NCBI RefSeq assembly: GCF_003347665.1
Contig: NZ_QDGA01000002.1
Location: forward strand, 124,001 to 188,000
Length of the DNA: 64,000 nucleotides
Source of the DNA: Microvirga calopogonii
Lineage (GTDB): Bacteria; Pseudomonadota; Alphaproteobacteria; Rhizobiales; Beijerinckiaceae
Direction of reading: 5' to 3'
Each line of letters starts with the position of its first letter. The first letter of the stretch is position 1. This document shows, piece after piece, positions 40,009 through 49,379 of the stretch. Below the pieces are notes generated by a model. The model ran no database searches and was not told where the DNA came from. It worked only from the letters and a program-made list of their open reading frames with translations. Position numbers and translations under genes: made by a program.

Positions 40009-41271
40009 GTGCCGAAACATCGCCGATCCCTCTTCAACCTGCTGGGTCCTGGCCTGATCACAGGGGCGGCGGATGACGACCCGAGCGGGATCGCCACCTA
40101 TTCCCAGGCCGGCGCCCAGACGGGTTTCGGCCTGCTGTGGACGGTGTTCCTCACCACGCCCTTCATGACCACCATTCAGATCGTCAGCGCCCGCATCGGC
40201 GCGGTCACGGGACGCGGGATCGCGGCCAATGCCCGGGCCGTCTATCCGCGCCCTCTCGTGTTCGGGCTGATCGCCCTGCTCTGCGGCGCGAACATCATCA
40301 ATATCGCAGCCGATCTGGCGGCCATGGGCGAGGCCTTGCGAATGCTGACGGGCGGCCCTCCTCACGTGTATGCCGCCGCCTTCGGACTCTTCTGCCTGAT
40401 CTGCGAAGTCTTCATCTCGTACAGGCGCTATGCACCCTATCTGAAAGGCCTGACACTCGCACTCTTCGCCTATGTGGCGGCGGCCTTCAGCATCCATGTG
40501 CCGTGGAGCGAGGTGTTCACGGCGACGTTCGTCCCGCGCCTCTCCTTCAGCTCGGATTACTGGTTTCTCGTCGTCGCGATCCTCGGCACCACCATCAGCC
40601 CGTACCTCTTCTTCTGGCAGGCGGCGGAGGAAGTGGAGGAGGACAGGCTGAAGCACAGCAACAGCTTCAGGCGCTCGCCCCAGCGGGCACAGGCGCGGCT
40701 AAAGGGGATCACCATCGACACCTGGATCGGAATGATCTTTTCCAACCTCGTCGCCTTCTTCATCATCGTCACGACGGCCGCGACCCTGCACGAAGGCGGC
40801 GTCACCGATATTCAAACGGCGTCCCAGGCCGCCGAAGCCCTTCGCCCCATCGCGGGACCCTTCACCTTCTTCGTGTTCGCCGCGGGCATCATCGGGACGG
40901 GGTTGCTGGCCGTGCCGGTTCTCGCGGGCTCGGCCGCCTATGCGGCGGCCGACGCTTTCGGGTGGCGCAGCAGCCTGGAATCCACCGTGATGAAGGCGCG
41001 CGGCTTCTACCTGATCCTCGGCGCCGCCACATGCCTTGGGATTCTTCTCGCGTTCTCGCGCATTGATCCCATCAAGCTGCTTCTGTGGAGCGCCGTCATC
41101 AACGGCATCGCGGCCGCCCCGATCATGGCCATGATGATGGGCATCGTCACCAACAGGCGGGTGTTGGGGGACTATACCGTGGAGAGCTGGCTCGCCTGGC
41201 TCGGATGGGGCGCGACGGCGCTCATGGGGCTGACCATCTTCGCCCTCATCGCCAGCCTGTTCCTGAGTTGA
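40009..41271 (+). CDS. NRAMP-related metal ion transporter
   Basis: A 420-residue membrane protein with about eleven helices and an NRAMP/SLC11-like fold. The first helix has DDDPSGIATYS where classic NRAMP has DPGN, and the sixth has TISPYLFFWQAAEEVEED where classic NRAMP has the metal-binding MPH, so the ion site differs and manganese selectivity should not be assumed. The substrate may be another divalent ion. The start codon is GTG 40009. The divergent TetR-family gene may regulate it. Confidence 0.82.
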   Translation: MPKHRRSLFNLLGPGLITGAADDDPSGIATYSQAGAQTGFGLLWTVFLTTPFMTTIQIVSARIGAVTGRGIAANARAVYPRPLVFGLIALLCGANIINIAADLAAMGEALRMLTGGPPHVYAAAFGLFCLICEVFISYRRYAPYLKGLTLALFAYVAAAFSIHVPWSEVFTATFVPRLSFSSDYWFLVVAILGTTISPYLFFWQAAEEVEEDRLKHSNSFRRSPQRAQARLKGITIDTWIGMIFSNLVAFFIIVTTAATLHEGGVTDIQTASQAAEALRPIAGPFTFFVFAAGIIGTGLLAVPVLAGSAAYAAADAFGWRSSLESTVMKARGFYLILGAATCLGILLAFSRIDPIKLLLWSAVINGIAAAPIMAMMMGIVTNRRVLGDYTVESWLAWLGWGATALMGLTIFALIASLFLS

Positions 41272-41276
41272 GCCGC

Positions 41277-41362
41277 TAGAACATCGAACGCAAAAGTGGG
41301 AACCGGTTTTGCGTGCAAAGATGCGATAAAACAAAAACTTAGAACATCGGACATAACCGTGT
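41277..41362. repeat. Dispersed repeat family A, copy 3
   Basis: Starts 6 bp after the NRAMP-like stop codon; contains ACATCGAACGCAAAAGTGGG, AACCGGTTTTGCG, AAAGATGCG and, further on, AACATCGGACAT. Confidence 0.8.
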
Positions 41363-41380
41363 TCCGCCCCTGCCCTGAGA

Positions 41381-41532
41381 GCCTCACCCTGAGAGGCTGG
41401 CTCATCAAGTGGCGCAGCCGGGGTGGGGGTGTCGGCGCTGAACTGGACCAGCGTGGCGCCGACACCCCCACCCTAACCCTCCCCACAAGGGGGAGGAGAG
41501 GTCCCGGTGCTTTACGAGTCAGACTCTCAGGA
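41381..41532. repeat. Palindromic repeat family D, copy 2
   Basis: About 152 bp with outer arms CTGAGAGGCTGG and a CAGACTCTCAGG type. The core is a perfect 17-bp inverted repeat, GGTGGGGGTGTCGGCGC at 41422-41438 and its complement at 41456-41472, with a 17-base loop; then CCCTCCCCACAAGGGGGAGG. It separates the convergent NRAMP-like and zapE genes. Confidence 0.8.
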
Positions 41533-41559
41533 TGTGGGCGGTGGGTTTTGCATGGTCCT

Positions 41560-42744
41560 TTAAGTTTCGGCCAGTCCCTCGGAGCTGCCGGACTTTTCCC
41601 GACCATGCGGAAGGGACAGGTATTCCTCGGACCGCATCTCGATCAGGCGCGACACCGTGCGGTCGAACTCGAACGCTTCCCGGCCGCTGTCGGCGTGGTA
41701 GAGCTCATGGACCTCGGCCTCGGCAGAGGCGAGAAGCTTCACATGGGCGTCGTAGAGGGCGTCGATGAGCAGGATGAAGCGCTTCGCCTCGTTGCGCCGC
41801 TCGAAGGACATGGCGGGGATGTTTTCGAGCACGACCGTGTGAAACTCCTCGGCCACGGCGAGGTAATCGGAGGCGCCAAGTGGTTTGGAGCAGAGATCCG
41901 CGAAGGAGAAGCGCGCCACGCCGCTTGCGGCCTGGGGCACTTCGACGGGATGTCCCTTGACGGTCAGGGTCACGGGCTTGCCGCTGTCGCGGCCCGTCAG
42001 GCTCTTGAAGGCGCGGGTGAGCGCAAGGTGCGCGTGGTGGTCGGCCGGCGCATAGAAGACGGGGCTGCCCGCGAGCTTCTCGAGCCGAAAATCCGTGCGG
42101 GACTCGAGCTTCACCACGGCCATCCGCTCCTGCAGAAGCCCGATGAAGGGCAGGAAGAGCGAACGGTTGAGGCCGCCCTCGTAGAGCCGGTCCGGCTCCA
42201 CGTTGGAGGTGGCGACGACCACGACCCCATGGGCGAAAAGCGCCGTGAACAGGCGCCCCAGGATCATGGCGTCGGCGATGTCGGTGACGGTGAACTCGTC
42301 GAAGCAGAGCACCCAGGCCTCCTGGGCCAAACTCTCCGCCACGGGCGCGATGGGATCGTCGCCCGTGACCGTCCCGTTTTTCAGCTTCTGCCTGTACTCG
42401 TGAATGCGCCCGTGCACGTCGGCCATGAAGGCGTGGAAATGCACCCGGCGCTTGCGCCGCACGGGCAGCGCCTCGAAGAACAGGTCCATCAGCATGGTCT
42501 TGCCGCGCCCGACCGAGCCCCAGACGTAAAGCCCCCTGGGCGTCTCCGCGCTCTTCTTGCCGAACAGCCAGCCGAGCGCGCTGGGCTTGCGGGCGAGGCG
42601 ATGGTTGGCGAGGCTCTCGGCTAGCGTCTCCAGCCGCTTGAGCAGGGCCACCTGCGCCGGGTCGCGCTCGATGGCGCCCGACGTGACCAGGGCGTTGTAA
42701 CGGGCCGTGATGGAATGGGGCGAGGAAAAGGAGGTGTCGTTCAC
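41560..42744 (-). CDS. zapE: Cell division protein ZapE (AFG1-like ATPase)
   Basis: A 394-residue AFG1/ZapE-type AAA ATPase. Walker A GSVGRGKT is at about 76-83 and Walker B is LCFDEFTVTD; the VHFHAFMADVHGRIHE block after Walker A is typical. ZapE associates with the Z-ring; mitochondrial AFG1 homologues help remove respiratory-chain subunits. In this order the gene commonly sits between sdh and mdh, as here. I use a GTG start at 42744; the frame extends to a TTG at 42780. Confidence 0.88.
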   Translation of the reverse strand: MNDTSFSSPHSITARYNALVTSGAIERDPAQVALLKRLETLAESLANHRLARKPSALGWLFGKKSAETPRGLYVWGSVGRGKTMLMDLFFEALPVRRKRRVHFHAFMADVHGRIHEYRQKLKNGTVTGDDPIAPVAESLAQEAWVLCFDEFTVTDIADAMILGRLFTALFAHGVVVVATSNVEPDRLYEGGLNRSLFLPFIGLLQERMAVVKLESRTDFRLEKLAGSPVFYAPADHHAHLALTRAFKSLTGRDSGKPVTLTVKGHPVEVPQAASGVARFSFADLCSKPLGASDYLAVAEEFHTVVLENIPAMSFERRNEAKRFILLIDALYDAHVKLLASAEAEVHELYHADSGREAFEFDRTVSRLIEMRSEEYLSLPHGREKSGSSEGLAET

Positions 42745-42848
42745 GGGATGACCGATACCCCTCCCCGCCTTGCAGCGCAAACGTCTTGAGGGTGATTACG
42801 TTGAAAAACGGCCAGTTCTCAAAGCTTAGTCGACCACTTACCCACTAT

Positions 42849-42937
42849 GTCATCACCGGCCTTGTGCCGGTGATCTCGATCGGAAAGGCGCGGCGTTTCA
42901 CTTCATCGGGATGGCCGGCACAAGCCCGGCCATGACG
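42849..42937. repeat. Dispersed paired-palindrome repeat, family B, copy 7
   Basis: About 89 bp, GTCATCACCGGCCTTGTGCC to GGCACAAGCCCGGCCATGAC, between the lipoprotein stop codon and the zapE start on the same strand. Confidence 0.85.
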
Positions 42938-42980
42938 TGGAGGCTCGTTCACGAAAGGCGGACGAGTTTTTCGCCGGTCA

Positions 42981-43574
42981 TCACCGCGTCAGGCTGAGCG
43001 GCGCGCCGGACTTGGCGAGAACGCCGCTGAGCGACGAGGAGGATCCGCGCAGGCGCGCCGTCACCGAACCGCCGGTCTGGTAGAGATAGACCTCGCCGTC
43101 GCGATAATCCCAGGCATTGACCTTGGACAGGTCCTGGTTGGAGCAGCCGGATGCGGAAGCGCGGTAGAGATCGAGGGCCGGCGTGCTCGAGAGCTGGACC
43201 CGGCACGAACCACCGGAGGTCTGGACGCTCCAGTTGCCCACCATGGCGGTGCGGTTCGTCGGAGCCGGGGCGGGAGCCGCCGCAGGGGCCGGCCCGCCGA
43301 TGGTCGGCGGCGGAGGCGCGGGCGGCAGGCCGGCGATTTCCGTTCCGCCGGCCGGGGGAGTGGTCATGCCGGGAGCGATCGGCGCGCCGGCAATCGGCGG
43401 CAGCGGGGAAGCCTCGACGGGTCCCGACGGGACGGCCTCGACCGGCGGAGCCTCCGTGATCGGTGCCGCCGCTGCGCCACGGACCGGCGGACCGCTGAGG
43501 CGGGTTGAGGAGCACGCGCCGAGCGCCAGGGCGGAGCAGATTACAGCAGTGGTCAGCCACAGCGGCTTCGTCAT
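42981..43574 (-). CDS. Omp19-like lipoprotein with protease-inhibitor (AprI/Inh) domain
   Basis: A 197-residue lipoprotein. The signal peptide ends in the lipobox LGAC with Cys at 20. A long Pro/Ala-rich linker (about 30-105) leads to a C-terminal beta-barrel domain (MVGNWSVQTSGGSCRVQLSS, with CSNQDLSK) like that of Inh/AprI protease inhibitors and Brucella Omp19. The likely role is an outer-membrane lipoprotein protecting against proteases. It is separated from sdhB by a terminator. Confidence 0.82.
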   Translation of the reverse strand: MTKPLWLTTAVICSALALGACSSTRLSGPPVRGAAAAPITEAPPVEAVPSGPVEASPLPPIAGAPIAPGMTTPPAGGTEIAGLPPAPPPPTIGGPAPAAAPAPAPTNRTAMVGNWSVQTSGGSCRVQLSSTPALDLYRASASGCSNQDLSKVNAWDYRDGEVYLYQTGGSVTARLRGSSSSLSGVLAKSGAPLSLTR

Positions 43575-43693
43575 CTTGGTCCTCGCATGCGTGGGCGTCC
43601 GTTCGGACGGGTTCTCTCGCAGCCCAGGCTACAAAGAGGAATATGAACCCAGGCCAACATTGTTCCGGCTTCGACATATGGGATAGCGCGCGA

Positions 43694-43720
43694 CAAAAAA
43701 AGGCGCCCGAGGCGCCTTTT
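43694..43720. terminator. Intrinsic terminator downstream of sdhB
   Basis: Stem AAAAGGCGCC/GGCGCCTTTT with a CGA loop; seven consecutive A residues on the left give a T-tract on the minus strand, ending the sdhCDAB transcript. It could act in both directions. Confidence 0.88.
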
Positions 43721-43757
43721 CGTGAAGTTGTTGCAAGGAAGCGTCACCGACGCAACG

Positions 43758-44540
43758 TCACACGACTCGCGCGACCATCATCTTCTTGACCTCGGCGATG
43801 GCCTTTGCCGGGTTCAGGCCCTTGGGGCAGGTGTTGGCGCAGTTCATGATCGTGTGGCAGCGATAGAGCCGGAACGGATCATGCAGGTTGTTGAGGCGCT
43901 CGCCGGTGTTCTCGTCGCGGGAATCGATCAGCCAGCGATAGGCCTGGAGCAGGGCTGCCGGGCCCAAGAAACGGTCGCCGTTCCACCAGTAGCTCGGGCA
44001 CGAGGTGGTGCAGCAGGCGCAGAGAATGCACTCGTAGAGGCCGTCGAGCTTGGAGCGCTCCTCCGGCGTCTGGCGCCACTCGGTCTCGGGCGCGGGCGTC
44101 TCCGTCTGGAGCCAGGGCTCGACGGAGGCGTGCTGGGCGAAGAAGCTCGTCAGGTCCGGCACAAGATCCTTCAGCACCGGCATGTGCGGCAGCGGATAGA
44201 TCTTGATGGAATCCGACGCGCAATCGTCGATGCCGAGCGTACAGGCGAGCGTGTTGCCGCCCATGATGTTCATGGCGCAGGAACCGCAGATGCCCTCGCG
44301 GCAGGAGCGGCGGAAGACCAGCGTCGAGTCGACGTTGTTCTTGATCCACAACAGCGCGTCGAGAACCATCGGGCCGCAATCGTCCCGGTCGACGTAATAG
44401 GTGTCGATGCGCGGGTTCTGCCCGTCGTCCGGGTTCCAGCGGTAGATGCGGAATTCCTGGACGTTCGTGGCGCCTTCCGGCTTCGGCCAGGACTTGCCTT
44501 CGGTGTACTTGGAGTTTTTCGGGAGGGTGAACTGGGCCAT
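43758..44540 (-). CDS. sdhB: Succinate dehydrogenase iron-sulfur subunit
   Basis: A 260-residue subunit with three cluster-binding regions: [12 protein letters not shown] for [2Fe-2S], [13 protein letters not shown] and [17 protein letters not shown] for the [4Fe-4S] and [3Fe-4S] clusters. It carries electrons from the flavoprotein to ubiquinone at the membrane. It is last in the sdhCDAB operon, 122 bp after sdhA, with a family B repeat in the gap. Confidence 0.97.
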   Translation of the reverse strand: MAQFTLPKNSKYTEGKSWPKPEGATNVQEFRIYRWNPDDGQNPRIDTYYVDRDDCGPMVLDALLWIKNNVDSTLVFRRSCREGICGSCAMNIMGGNTLACTLGIDDCASDSIKIYPLPHMPVLKDLVPDLTSFFAQHASVEPWLQTETPAPETEWRQTPEERSKLDGLYECILCACCTTSCPSYWWNGDRFLGPAALLQAYRWLIDSRDENTGERLNNLHDPFRLYRCHTIMNCANTCPKGLNPAKAIAEVKKMMVARVV

Positions 44541-44564
44541 TAGGTCTTACCTTGCCTCTACTTC

Positions 44565-44654
44565 GTCATGCCCGGCCTCGTGCCGGGTATCCACGCCTTT
44601 GCTCCGTGTCGGCGTGAGAAGACGTGGATGGCCGGGACAAGCCCGGCCATGACG
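44565..44654. repeat. Dispersed paired-palindrome repeat, family B, copy 8, inside the sdh operon
   Basis: About 90 bp between the sdhA stop codon and the sdhB start: GTCATGCCCGGCCTCGTGCC, a diverged linker (CCACGCC/GACGTGG), then GGGACAAGCCCGGCCATGAC. Confidence 0.82.
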
Positions 44655-44662
44655 GGTGTTGG

Positions 44663-46486
44663 TTAGTACACGCGAGCCTTGGGCTCGATGTACTGGATGT
44701 CGTTCGACATGGTGTAGGTGTGCACCGGGCGGTAATCGAGCGTCACCTTGTGGGAGGTGTCGTCGAGCCACGCGAGCGTGTGCTTCATCCAGTTCTTGTC
44801 GTCGCGCTCGGTGAAGTCCTCGCGGGCATGGGCGCCGCGGGATTCCTGACGGTTCGCCGCGCCTTCCATGGTGACGACGGCCTGTCCGATCAGGTTGTCG
44901 AACTCCAGCGTCTCGAGAAGGTCGGTGTTCCAGATCAGCGAGCGGTCCGTGACCTTGATGTCGGCGGAGGCGCTCCACACGTCGTGGATGAGCTTCCGGC
45001 CCTCTTCCAGAACCTCGCCGGTGCGGAACACCGCGCAGTTGTTCTGCATGGTCTTCTGCATCTGGAGGCGCAGCTCCGCAGTCGGGGTCGAGCCGTTGGC
45101 GTAGCGGAACTTGTCGAGACGCGAGAGCGCGAGCTCGTCGGCGTTCTTCGGCAGGTCCGCATGACGGGCGTTCGGCTCCAGGATCTCGGCGCAGCGCAGG
45201 CCGGCCGCGCGGCCGAACACCACGAGGTCGATGAGCGAGTTCGAGCCGAGGCGGTTCGCGCCGTGCACGGACACGCAGGCCGCTTCGCCGAGCGCCATCA
45301 GGCCCGGCACCACCGTGTCCGGGTTGCCGTTCTTCAGGGTCAGCACTTCGCCGTGATAGTTCGTCGGGATGCCGCCCATGTTGTAGTGCACGGTCGGTAG
45401 GACCGGGATCGGCTCCTTCGTCACGTCGACGCCCGCGAAGATCTTGGCGCTTTCCGAGATACCGGGCAGGCGCTCGTGCAGAATCTTTGGGTCGAGGTGG
45501 TCGAGGTGGAGATAGATGTGGTCCTTGTTCTTGCCGACGCCGCGTCCGGCGCGGATTTCCATGGTCATGGCGCGCGAGACCACGTCACGGGAGGCAAGGT
45601 CCTTGGCGGACGGCGCATAGCGCTCCATGAAGCGCTCGCCTTCCGAGTTGGTGAGGTAACCGCCCTCGCCGCGCGCGCCCTCGGTGATGAGGCAGCCCGA
45701 ACCATAGATGCCGGTCGGGTGGAACTGCACGAACTCCATGTCCTGCAGCGGCAGGCCTGCGCGCAGCACCATGGCGTTGCCGTCGCCCGTGCAGGTATGG
45801 GCCGAAGTCGCCGAGAAATAGGCGCGTCCGTAGCCGCCGGTGGCGAGGATCGTCATATGGGCGCGGAAGCGGTGGATCTCGCCGGTGGACTGGTTGAGGG
45901 CCACGACGCCGACGCAGCGGCCGTCGGAATCCATCATCAGGTCGAGGGCGAAATACTCGATGAAGAAGTTGGTCTGGTTCTTCACCGCCTGGCCGTAGAG
46001 GGTGTGCAGGATCGCGTGGCCCGTGCGGTCGGCGGCCGCGCAGGTGCGCTGCGCGGTGCCCTTGCCGAAATCGGTCGTCATGCCGCCGAAGGGACGCTGG
46101 TAGATCTTGCCCTCGGCCGTGCGGGAGAAGGGAACGCCCCAGTGCTCCAGCTCGTAGACGGCGGCGGGCGCGTTGCGCACGAGATACTCGATGGCGTCCT
46201 GGTCGCCGAGCCAGTCCGAACCCTTCACGGTGTCGTACATGTGCCAGCGCCAATCGTCCGGCCCCATGTTGCCCAGCGACGCGGAGATGCCGCCCTGCGC
46301 CGCCACCGTGTGCGAGCGGGTCGGGAACACCTTGGTGATGCAGGCGGTGCGCAGGCCGGCCTGCGAGCAGCCGACGGTGGCGCGAAGACCCGCGCCGCCC
46401 GCGCCCACGATCACGACGTCGAAGGTGTGGTCGATGATGGTATAGGCCTTGCCGTTGACGGCGGCGCCGTTCGTTGCTTGAGCCAT
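44663..46486 (-). CDS. sdhA: Succinate dehydrogenase flavoprotein subunit
   Basis: A 607-residue catalytic subunit oxidising succinate to fumarate. The FAD-binding [10 protein letters not shown] is near the N-terminus, the histidine that carries covalent FAD is in [16 protein letters not shown], and active-site segments include [21 protein letters not shown] and [10 protein letters not shown]. The start ATG 46486 follows the sdhD stop by 11 bp; the open frame continues upstream only as out-of-frame overlap with sdhD. Confidence 0.97.
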   Translation of the reverse strand: MAQATNGAAVNGKAYTIIDHTFDVVIVGAGGAGLRATVGCSQAGLRTACITKVFPTRSHTVAAQGGISASLGNMGPDDWRWHMYDTVKGSDWLGDQDAIEYLVRNAPAAVYELEHWGVPFSRTAEGKIYQRPFGGMTTDFGKGTAQRTCAAADRTGHAILHTLYGQAVKNQTNFFIEYFALDLMMDSDGRCVGVVALNQSTGEIHRFRAHMTILATGGYGRAYFSATSAHTCTGDGNAMVLRAGLPLQDMEFVQFHPTGIYGSGCLITEGARGEGGYLTNSEGERFMERYAPSAKDLASRDVVSRAMTMEIRAGRGVGKNKDHIYLHLDHLDPKILHERLPGISESAKIFAGVDVTKEPIPVLPTVHYNMGGIPTNYHGEVLTLKNGNPDTVVPGLMALGEAACVSVHGANRLGSNSLIDLVVFGRAAGLRCAEILEPNARHADLPKNADELALSRLDKFRYANGSTPTAELRLQMQKTMQNNCAVFRTGEVLEEGRKLIHDVWSASADIKVTDRSLIWNTDLLETLEFDNLIGQAVVTMEGAANRQESRGAHAREDFTERDDKNWMKHTLAWLDDTSHKVTLDYRPVHTYTMSNDIQYIEPKARVY

Positions 46487-46497
46487 GTGTGAATTCC

Positions 46498-46917
46498 TTA
46501 AAGCAAGATGCGGCCGAGGCTGACCTTGAGAATGGCATAGAGGCAGGCCACCCCGACGATCACGGCGTAGAAATTGTTCGCGATCACGGCCGCGATCTTC
46601 GGGCCCTTGTCGTGGACGTAATCCTCGATGACGATCTGCATGCCGAGCCGCATGTGGTTCACGACCGAGATCACCGCGAGGATCAGGATGATCGCCACCA
46701 GCGGGTGCGAGATGACCGCGATGGCCTCCTGGTAGGACGGGGAATGCGCCAGCGCCGCGACGATGATCACGAAGGAGATGATGAGGGGCACGTTCGACAC
46801 CGCCGTGACGCGGTGGAGCCACCAATGCTCGACCCCGTGCCCGGAGGCGCCGAGGCCCTTCACGCGGGCGAGCGGGGTGCGCATGGAAACGCGGGTATCA
46901 GCCCTGTTGTCGGCCAT
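46498..46917 (-). CDS. sdhD: Succinate dehydrogenase membrane anchor subunit
   Basis: A 139-residue protein with three membrane helices. HHxx-type features are reduced, but [16 protein letters not shown] is the usual alphaproteobacterial SdhD segment with the haem-ligand histidine and the quinone-site DY pair. It anchors SdhAB with SdhC and contributes to haem b and ubiquinone binding. It follows sdhC by 12 bp. Confidence 0.93.
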   Translation of the reverse strand: MADNRADTRVSMRTPLARVKGLGASGHGVEHWWLHRVTAVSNVPLIISFVIIVAALAHSPSYQEAIAVISHPLVAIILILAVISVVNHMRLGMQIVIEDYVHDKGPKIAAVIANNFYAVIVGVACLYAILKVSLGRILL

Positions 46918-46929
46918 GGATCCTGCTCC

Positions 46930-47325
46930 TTAGAAGGCGATGAAGGCGACGACCCAGATCGCGAGCGTGAGCGCGACCGAGCCGACGAGGGTGAAGCGGG
47001 CCATGTTGATGCGCTGCTCCGGCTCCATGCCGTAGCCGAAATCCCACACCAGGTGGCGCACGCCGCCGAGCATGTGGTGCATCAGGATCCAGGTGTAGAC
47101 GAACAGGATCAGGTAGCCGAGCGGCGAGCCGAAGAACCATTGAACGGCGTTAAAAGCCGACGGCCCGGAGGCCAGGGCCACGAGCCAGATGGCGAACAGG
47201 GCGATGCCGCCATAGAGCGCGATGCCCGTGATGCGGTGGGCGACGGACATCGCCATCGTCCAGCTCCACCGGTAAATCTGAAGATGCGGGGACAGGGGCC
47301 GCGGGGCCACTTTCGCCTCAGCCAT
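46930..47325 (-). CDS. sdhC: Succinate dehydrogenase cytochrome b556 subunit
   Basis: A 131-residue membrane subunit with three helices. It has RPLSPHLQIYRW, SVAHRITGIALYGG (quinone-site Ser/Arg region) and the haem-ligand histidine in HHMLGGVRHLVWD. It is the first gene of sdhCDAB. ATG 47325 is preceded by AGGAG with an eight-base gap. The operon is divergent from a LysR-type regulator with a 200-bp shared region. Confidence 0.95.
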   Translation of the reverse strand: MAEAKVAPRPLSPHLQIYRWSWTMAMSVAHRITGIALYGGIALFAIWLVALASGPSAFNAVQWFFGSPLGYLILFVYTWILMHHMLGGVRHLVWDFGYGMEPEQRINMARFTLVGSVALTLAIWVVAFIAF

Positions 47326-47525
47326 GGTGTTCACTCCTGATCAGCGGTATCGGCCGCCCGTAGTTTGGAATGGTTCGTAACGGAAGCGCGGCAACACCGC
47401 AATGCGCCTTCCGCCGGACACGCGGCAGGAGGCACACTTCGTCAGCCGCGAAGTTTGCTACAGGGTCGCTTATCGCACAATTTTTAATTATTCTTATCTC
47501 CCTTCGCGGTTGACGAAGGAAACCT

Positions 47526-48413
47526 ATGCAATTCGATCTGACGGACCTGAGCCTCTTCCGCCATGTGGTCGAGGCGGGCAGCATTACCCACGGGGCCGAG
47601 CGGGCCCATCTGGCGCTGGCGGCGGCGAGCACCCGCATCCGCAACATGGAAAAGTCCCTCGGTGCCCCCCTTCTCCTGCGAACCCGCGCGGGGGTGACCC
47701 CGACGCCTGCCGGACGGACCCTGCTCCAGCATGCTCGCGCCCTTCTCGCCCAGGCCGAGCGCCTGCGCGAGGACCTGGGCACCTATACGGGCGGGCTGAC
47801 GGGCCAGATCCGGATCCTCTCCAACACCAACGCGCTCACGGAGTTCCTGCCGGAGGCGCTCGGCACCTTCCTGGCCGAGCATCCGCATGTCTCCATCGAC
47901 TTGGAAGAGCGACTGAGCGACGAGATCGTCGGCCTGATCGCGGAAGGGGTCGGCGATCTCGGCATCGTGGCCGGCACGGTCGATACGGGCCGGTTGGAAA
48001 CCTACCCGTTCCGGAGCGACCGCTTCGTGCTCGTGGTGCCGAAGGGCCATCCCCTCGCTTCCCGCGCCAGCATCCCGTTCGCCGAGGTGCTGGAGCACGA
48101 TTTCGTCGGCCTCGATCGGGCGAGCGCCCTCCAGCGTTTCCTCGCCAGCAAGGCGACCCGGATCGGCAAGCCGATCCGGCTCAGGGTGCAGCTGCGCAGC
48201 TTCGACGCCGTCTGCCGCATGGTGGAAGCAGGCGTCGGACTCGGCATCGTGCCTGAAACCACCGCCCGCCGCGCCGCCCGCACCACGGCCATCGTGCCGG
48301 TCGAGCTGGAGGATTCGTGGGCCGCCCGCGACCTCACCCTCTGCATCCGCTCCCTGAAGGATCTCCCGCCCTCCGCGCGGCAACTGGTGGAGCATCTGCG
48401 CAAGGAGGCCTGA
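47526..48413 (+). CDS. LysR-family transcriptional regulator
   Basis: A 295-residue LysR protein: winged helix at residues 1-65 (FRHVVEAGSITHGAERAHLALAA region, given in parts) and a periplasmic-binding-like effector domain from about 90. AAGGA precedes ATG 47526. It is divergent from sdhCDAB, so it may regulate this operon, but the effector and targets are unknown. The intergenic AT-rich stretch near 47480-47505 is a plausible binding region; no clean T-N11-A palindrome was found. Confidence 0.88.
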   Translation: MQFDLTDLSLFRHVVEAGSITHGAERAHLALAAASTRIRNMEKSLGAPLLLRTRAGVTPTPAGRTLLQHARALLAQAERLREDLGTYTGGLTGQIRILSNTNALTEFLPEALGTFLAEHPHVSIDLEERLSDEIVGLIAEGVGDLGIVAGTVDTGRLETYPFRSDRFVLVVPKGHPLASRASIPFAEVLEHDFVGLDRASALQRFLASKATRIGKPIRLRVQLRSFDAVCRMVEAGVGLGIVPETTARRAARTTAIVPVELEDSWAARDLTLCIRSLKDLPPSARQLVEHLRKEA

Positions 48414-48548
48414 CCGGCGTCCCATCCGCAATGGTCCTCCCCTGCCCTCAAAACGCCGTGAGCAGGGAATGATTCTCCTGTCAGGATTGTCTCTGGAACC
48501 GTCCGTCTCGAACAAGGGCGGTCCTCAATCCACCACGGAGGAAAAACG

Positions 48549-49223
48549 ATGCACACCATGAATGGCGGTTGGCTCATCGCCGCAATCGGGCTGTTTGCCC
48601 TCGCTCCCACGGGTGCCGCTCAGGCACAGAGCGCCCAGGACACCACGTTCTTCGTCACCAGCGTGGGTTCCGGCAAGGGCGCGGATCTGGGCGGGCTCGA
48701 AGGAGCGGACCGGCATTGCCAGTCCCTGGCCGAAGCCGCCGGCATTCGCGGGAAGATCTGGCGGGCCTATCTGTCGACGCAAAGCTCGGGCGGCGGCACG
48801 GTCGTCAACGCGAGGGATCGGATCGGGCGCGGCCCCTGGCAGAACGCCAAGGGCGTCGTAATCGCCAAGGATGTGGCGGACTTGCATGGCGCCAGCAACA
48901 ATCTCACCAAGCAGACGGCCCTGACCGAGAAGGGCGAGCCTGTGAAGGGACGCGGCGACCAGCCGAACGAGCACGACATGCTGACCGGCTCGCAGCCCGA
49001 CGGCACGGCCTTTTCCGGCAACCAGGACATGACCTGCGGCAACTGGACGAAGAGCGGCACGGAAGGAGCCGCGATGCTCGGGCACCACGACCGCACGGGC
49101 CTTGACGAGTCGCCGCCGGCGAAGTCCTGGAATTCGTCCCATGCCTCACGGGGCGGCTGCAGCCAGGACGCCCTGAAGAGCACCGGCGGGGCTGGGCTCT
49201 TTTACTGCTTCGCGGCGAACTGA
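48549..49223 (+). CDS. Secreted lectin-like protein
   Basis: A 224-residue exported protein with a signal peptide (cleavage near AQA-QSA, residue 27). The mature part resembles the C-type-lectin-like fold found in several rhizobial secreted proteins: FFVTSVGSGKGADLGGLEGA at the start, then CQSLAEAAG, WRAYLSTQ, GPWQNAKG, a GNWTKSG segment and a C-terminal CSQDALKS-GLFYCFA. The four cysteines could form two disulfides. Ligand unknown. GGAGG lies nine bases upstream of the ATG; a strong terminator follows. Confidence 0.72.
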   Translation: MHTMNGGWLIAAIGLFALAPTGAAQAQSAQDTTFFVTSVGSGKGADLGGLEGADRHCQSLAEAAGIRGKIWRAYLSTQSSGGGTVVNARDRIGRGPWQNAKGVVIAKDVADLHGASNNLTKQTALTEKGEPVKGRGDQPNEHDMLTGSQPDGTAFSGNQDMTCGNWTKSGTEGAAMLGHHDRTGLDESPPAKSWNSSHASRGGCSQDALKSTGGAGLFYCFAAN

Positions 49224-49241
49224 ACGGACGGATAGGCTTTC

Positions 49242-49276
49242 GCTCCCGAAAGCGGACCCGCTTTCGGGAGCAATTT
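49242..49276 (+). terminator. Intrinsic terminator of the lectin-like gene
   Basis: A perfect 13-base-pair stem GCTCCCGAAAGCG/CGCTTTCGGGAGC with a GACC loop, followed by AATTTG. It starts 19 bp after the stop codon. Confidence 0.85.
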
Positions 49277-49280
49277 GTTA

Positions 49281-49379
49281 GAGCATCGGACGTGGAATCG
49301 AACTCACATCCGATGCTCTAAGTCTTTGTTCTCGCATCTTTACAGGCAGAACCGGTTCCCACTTCTGCGTCCGATGCTC
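49281..49379. repeat. Dispersed repeat family A, copy 4
   Basis: Contains GAGCATCGGACGTGGAATCG, CATCCGATGCTCTAAG, CGCATCTTTACAGGCAGAAC, GGTTCCCACTTCTGCG and TCCGATGCTC. The last bases provide the TGA stop codon of purH on the minus strand. Confidence 0.82.
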
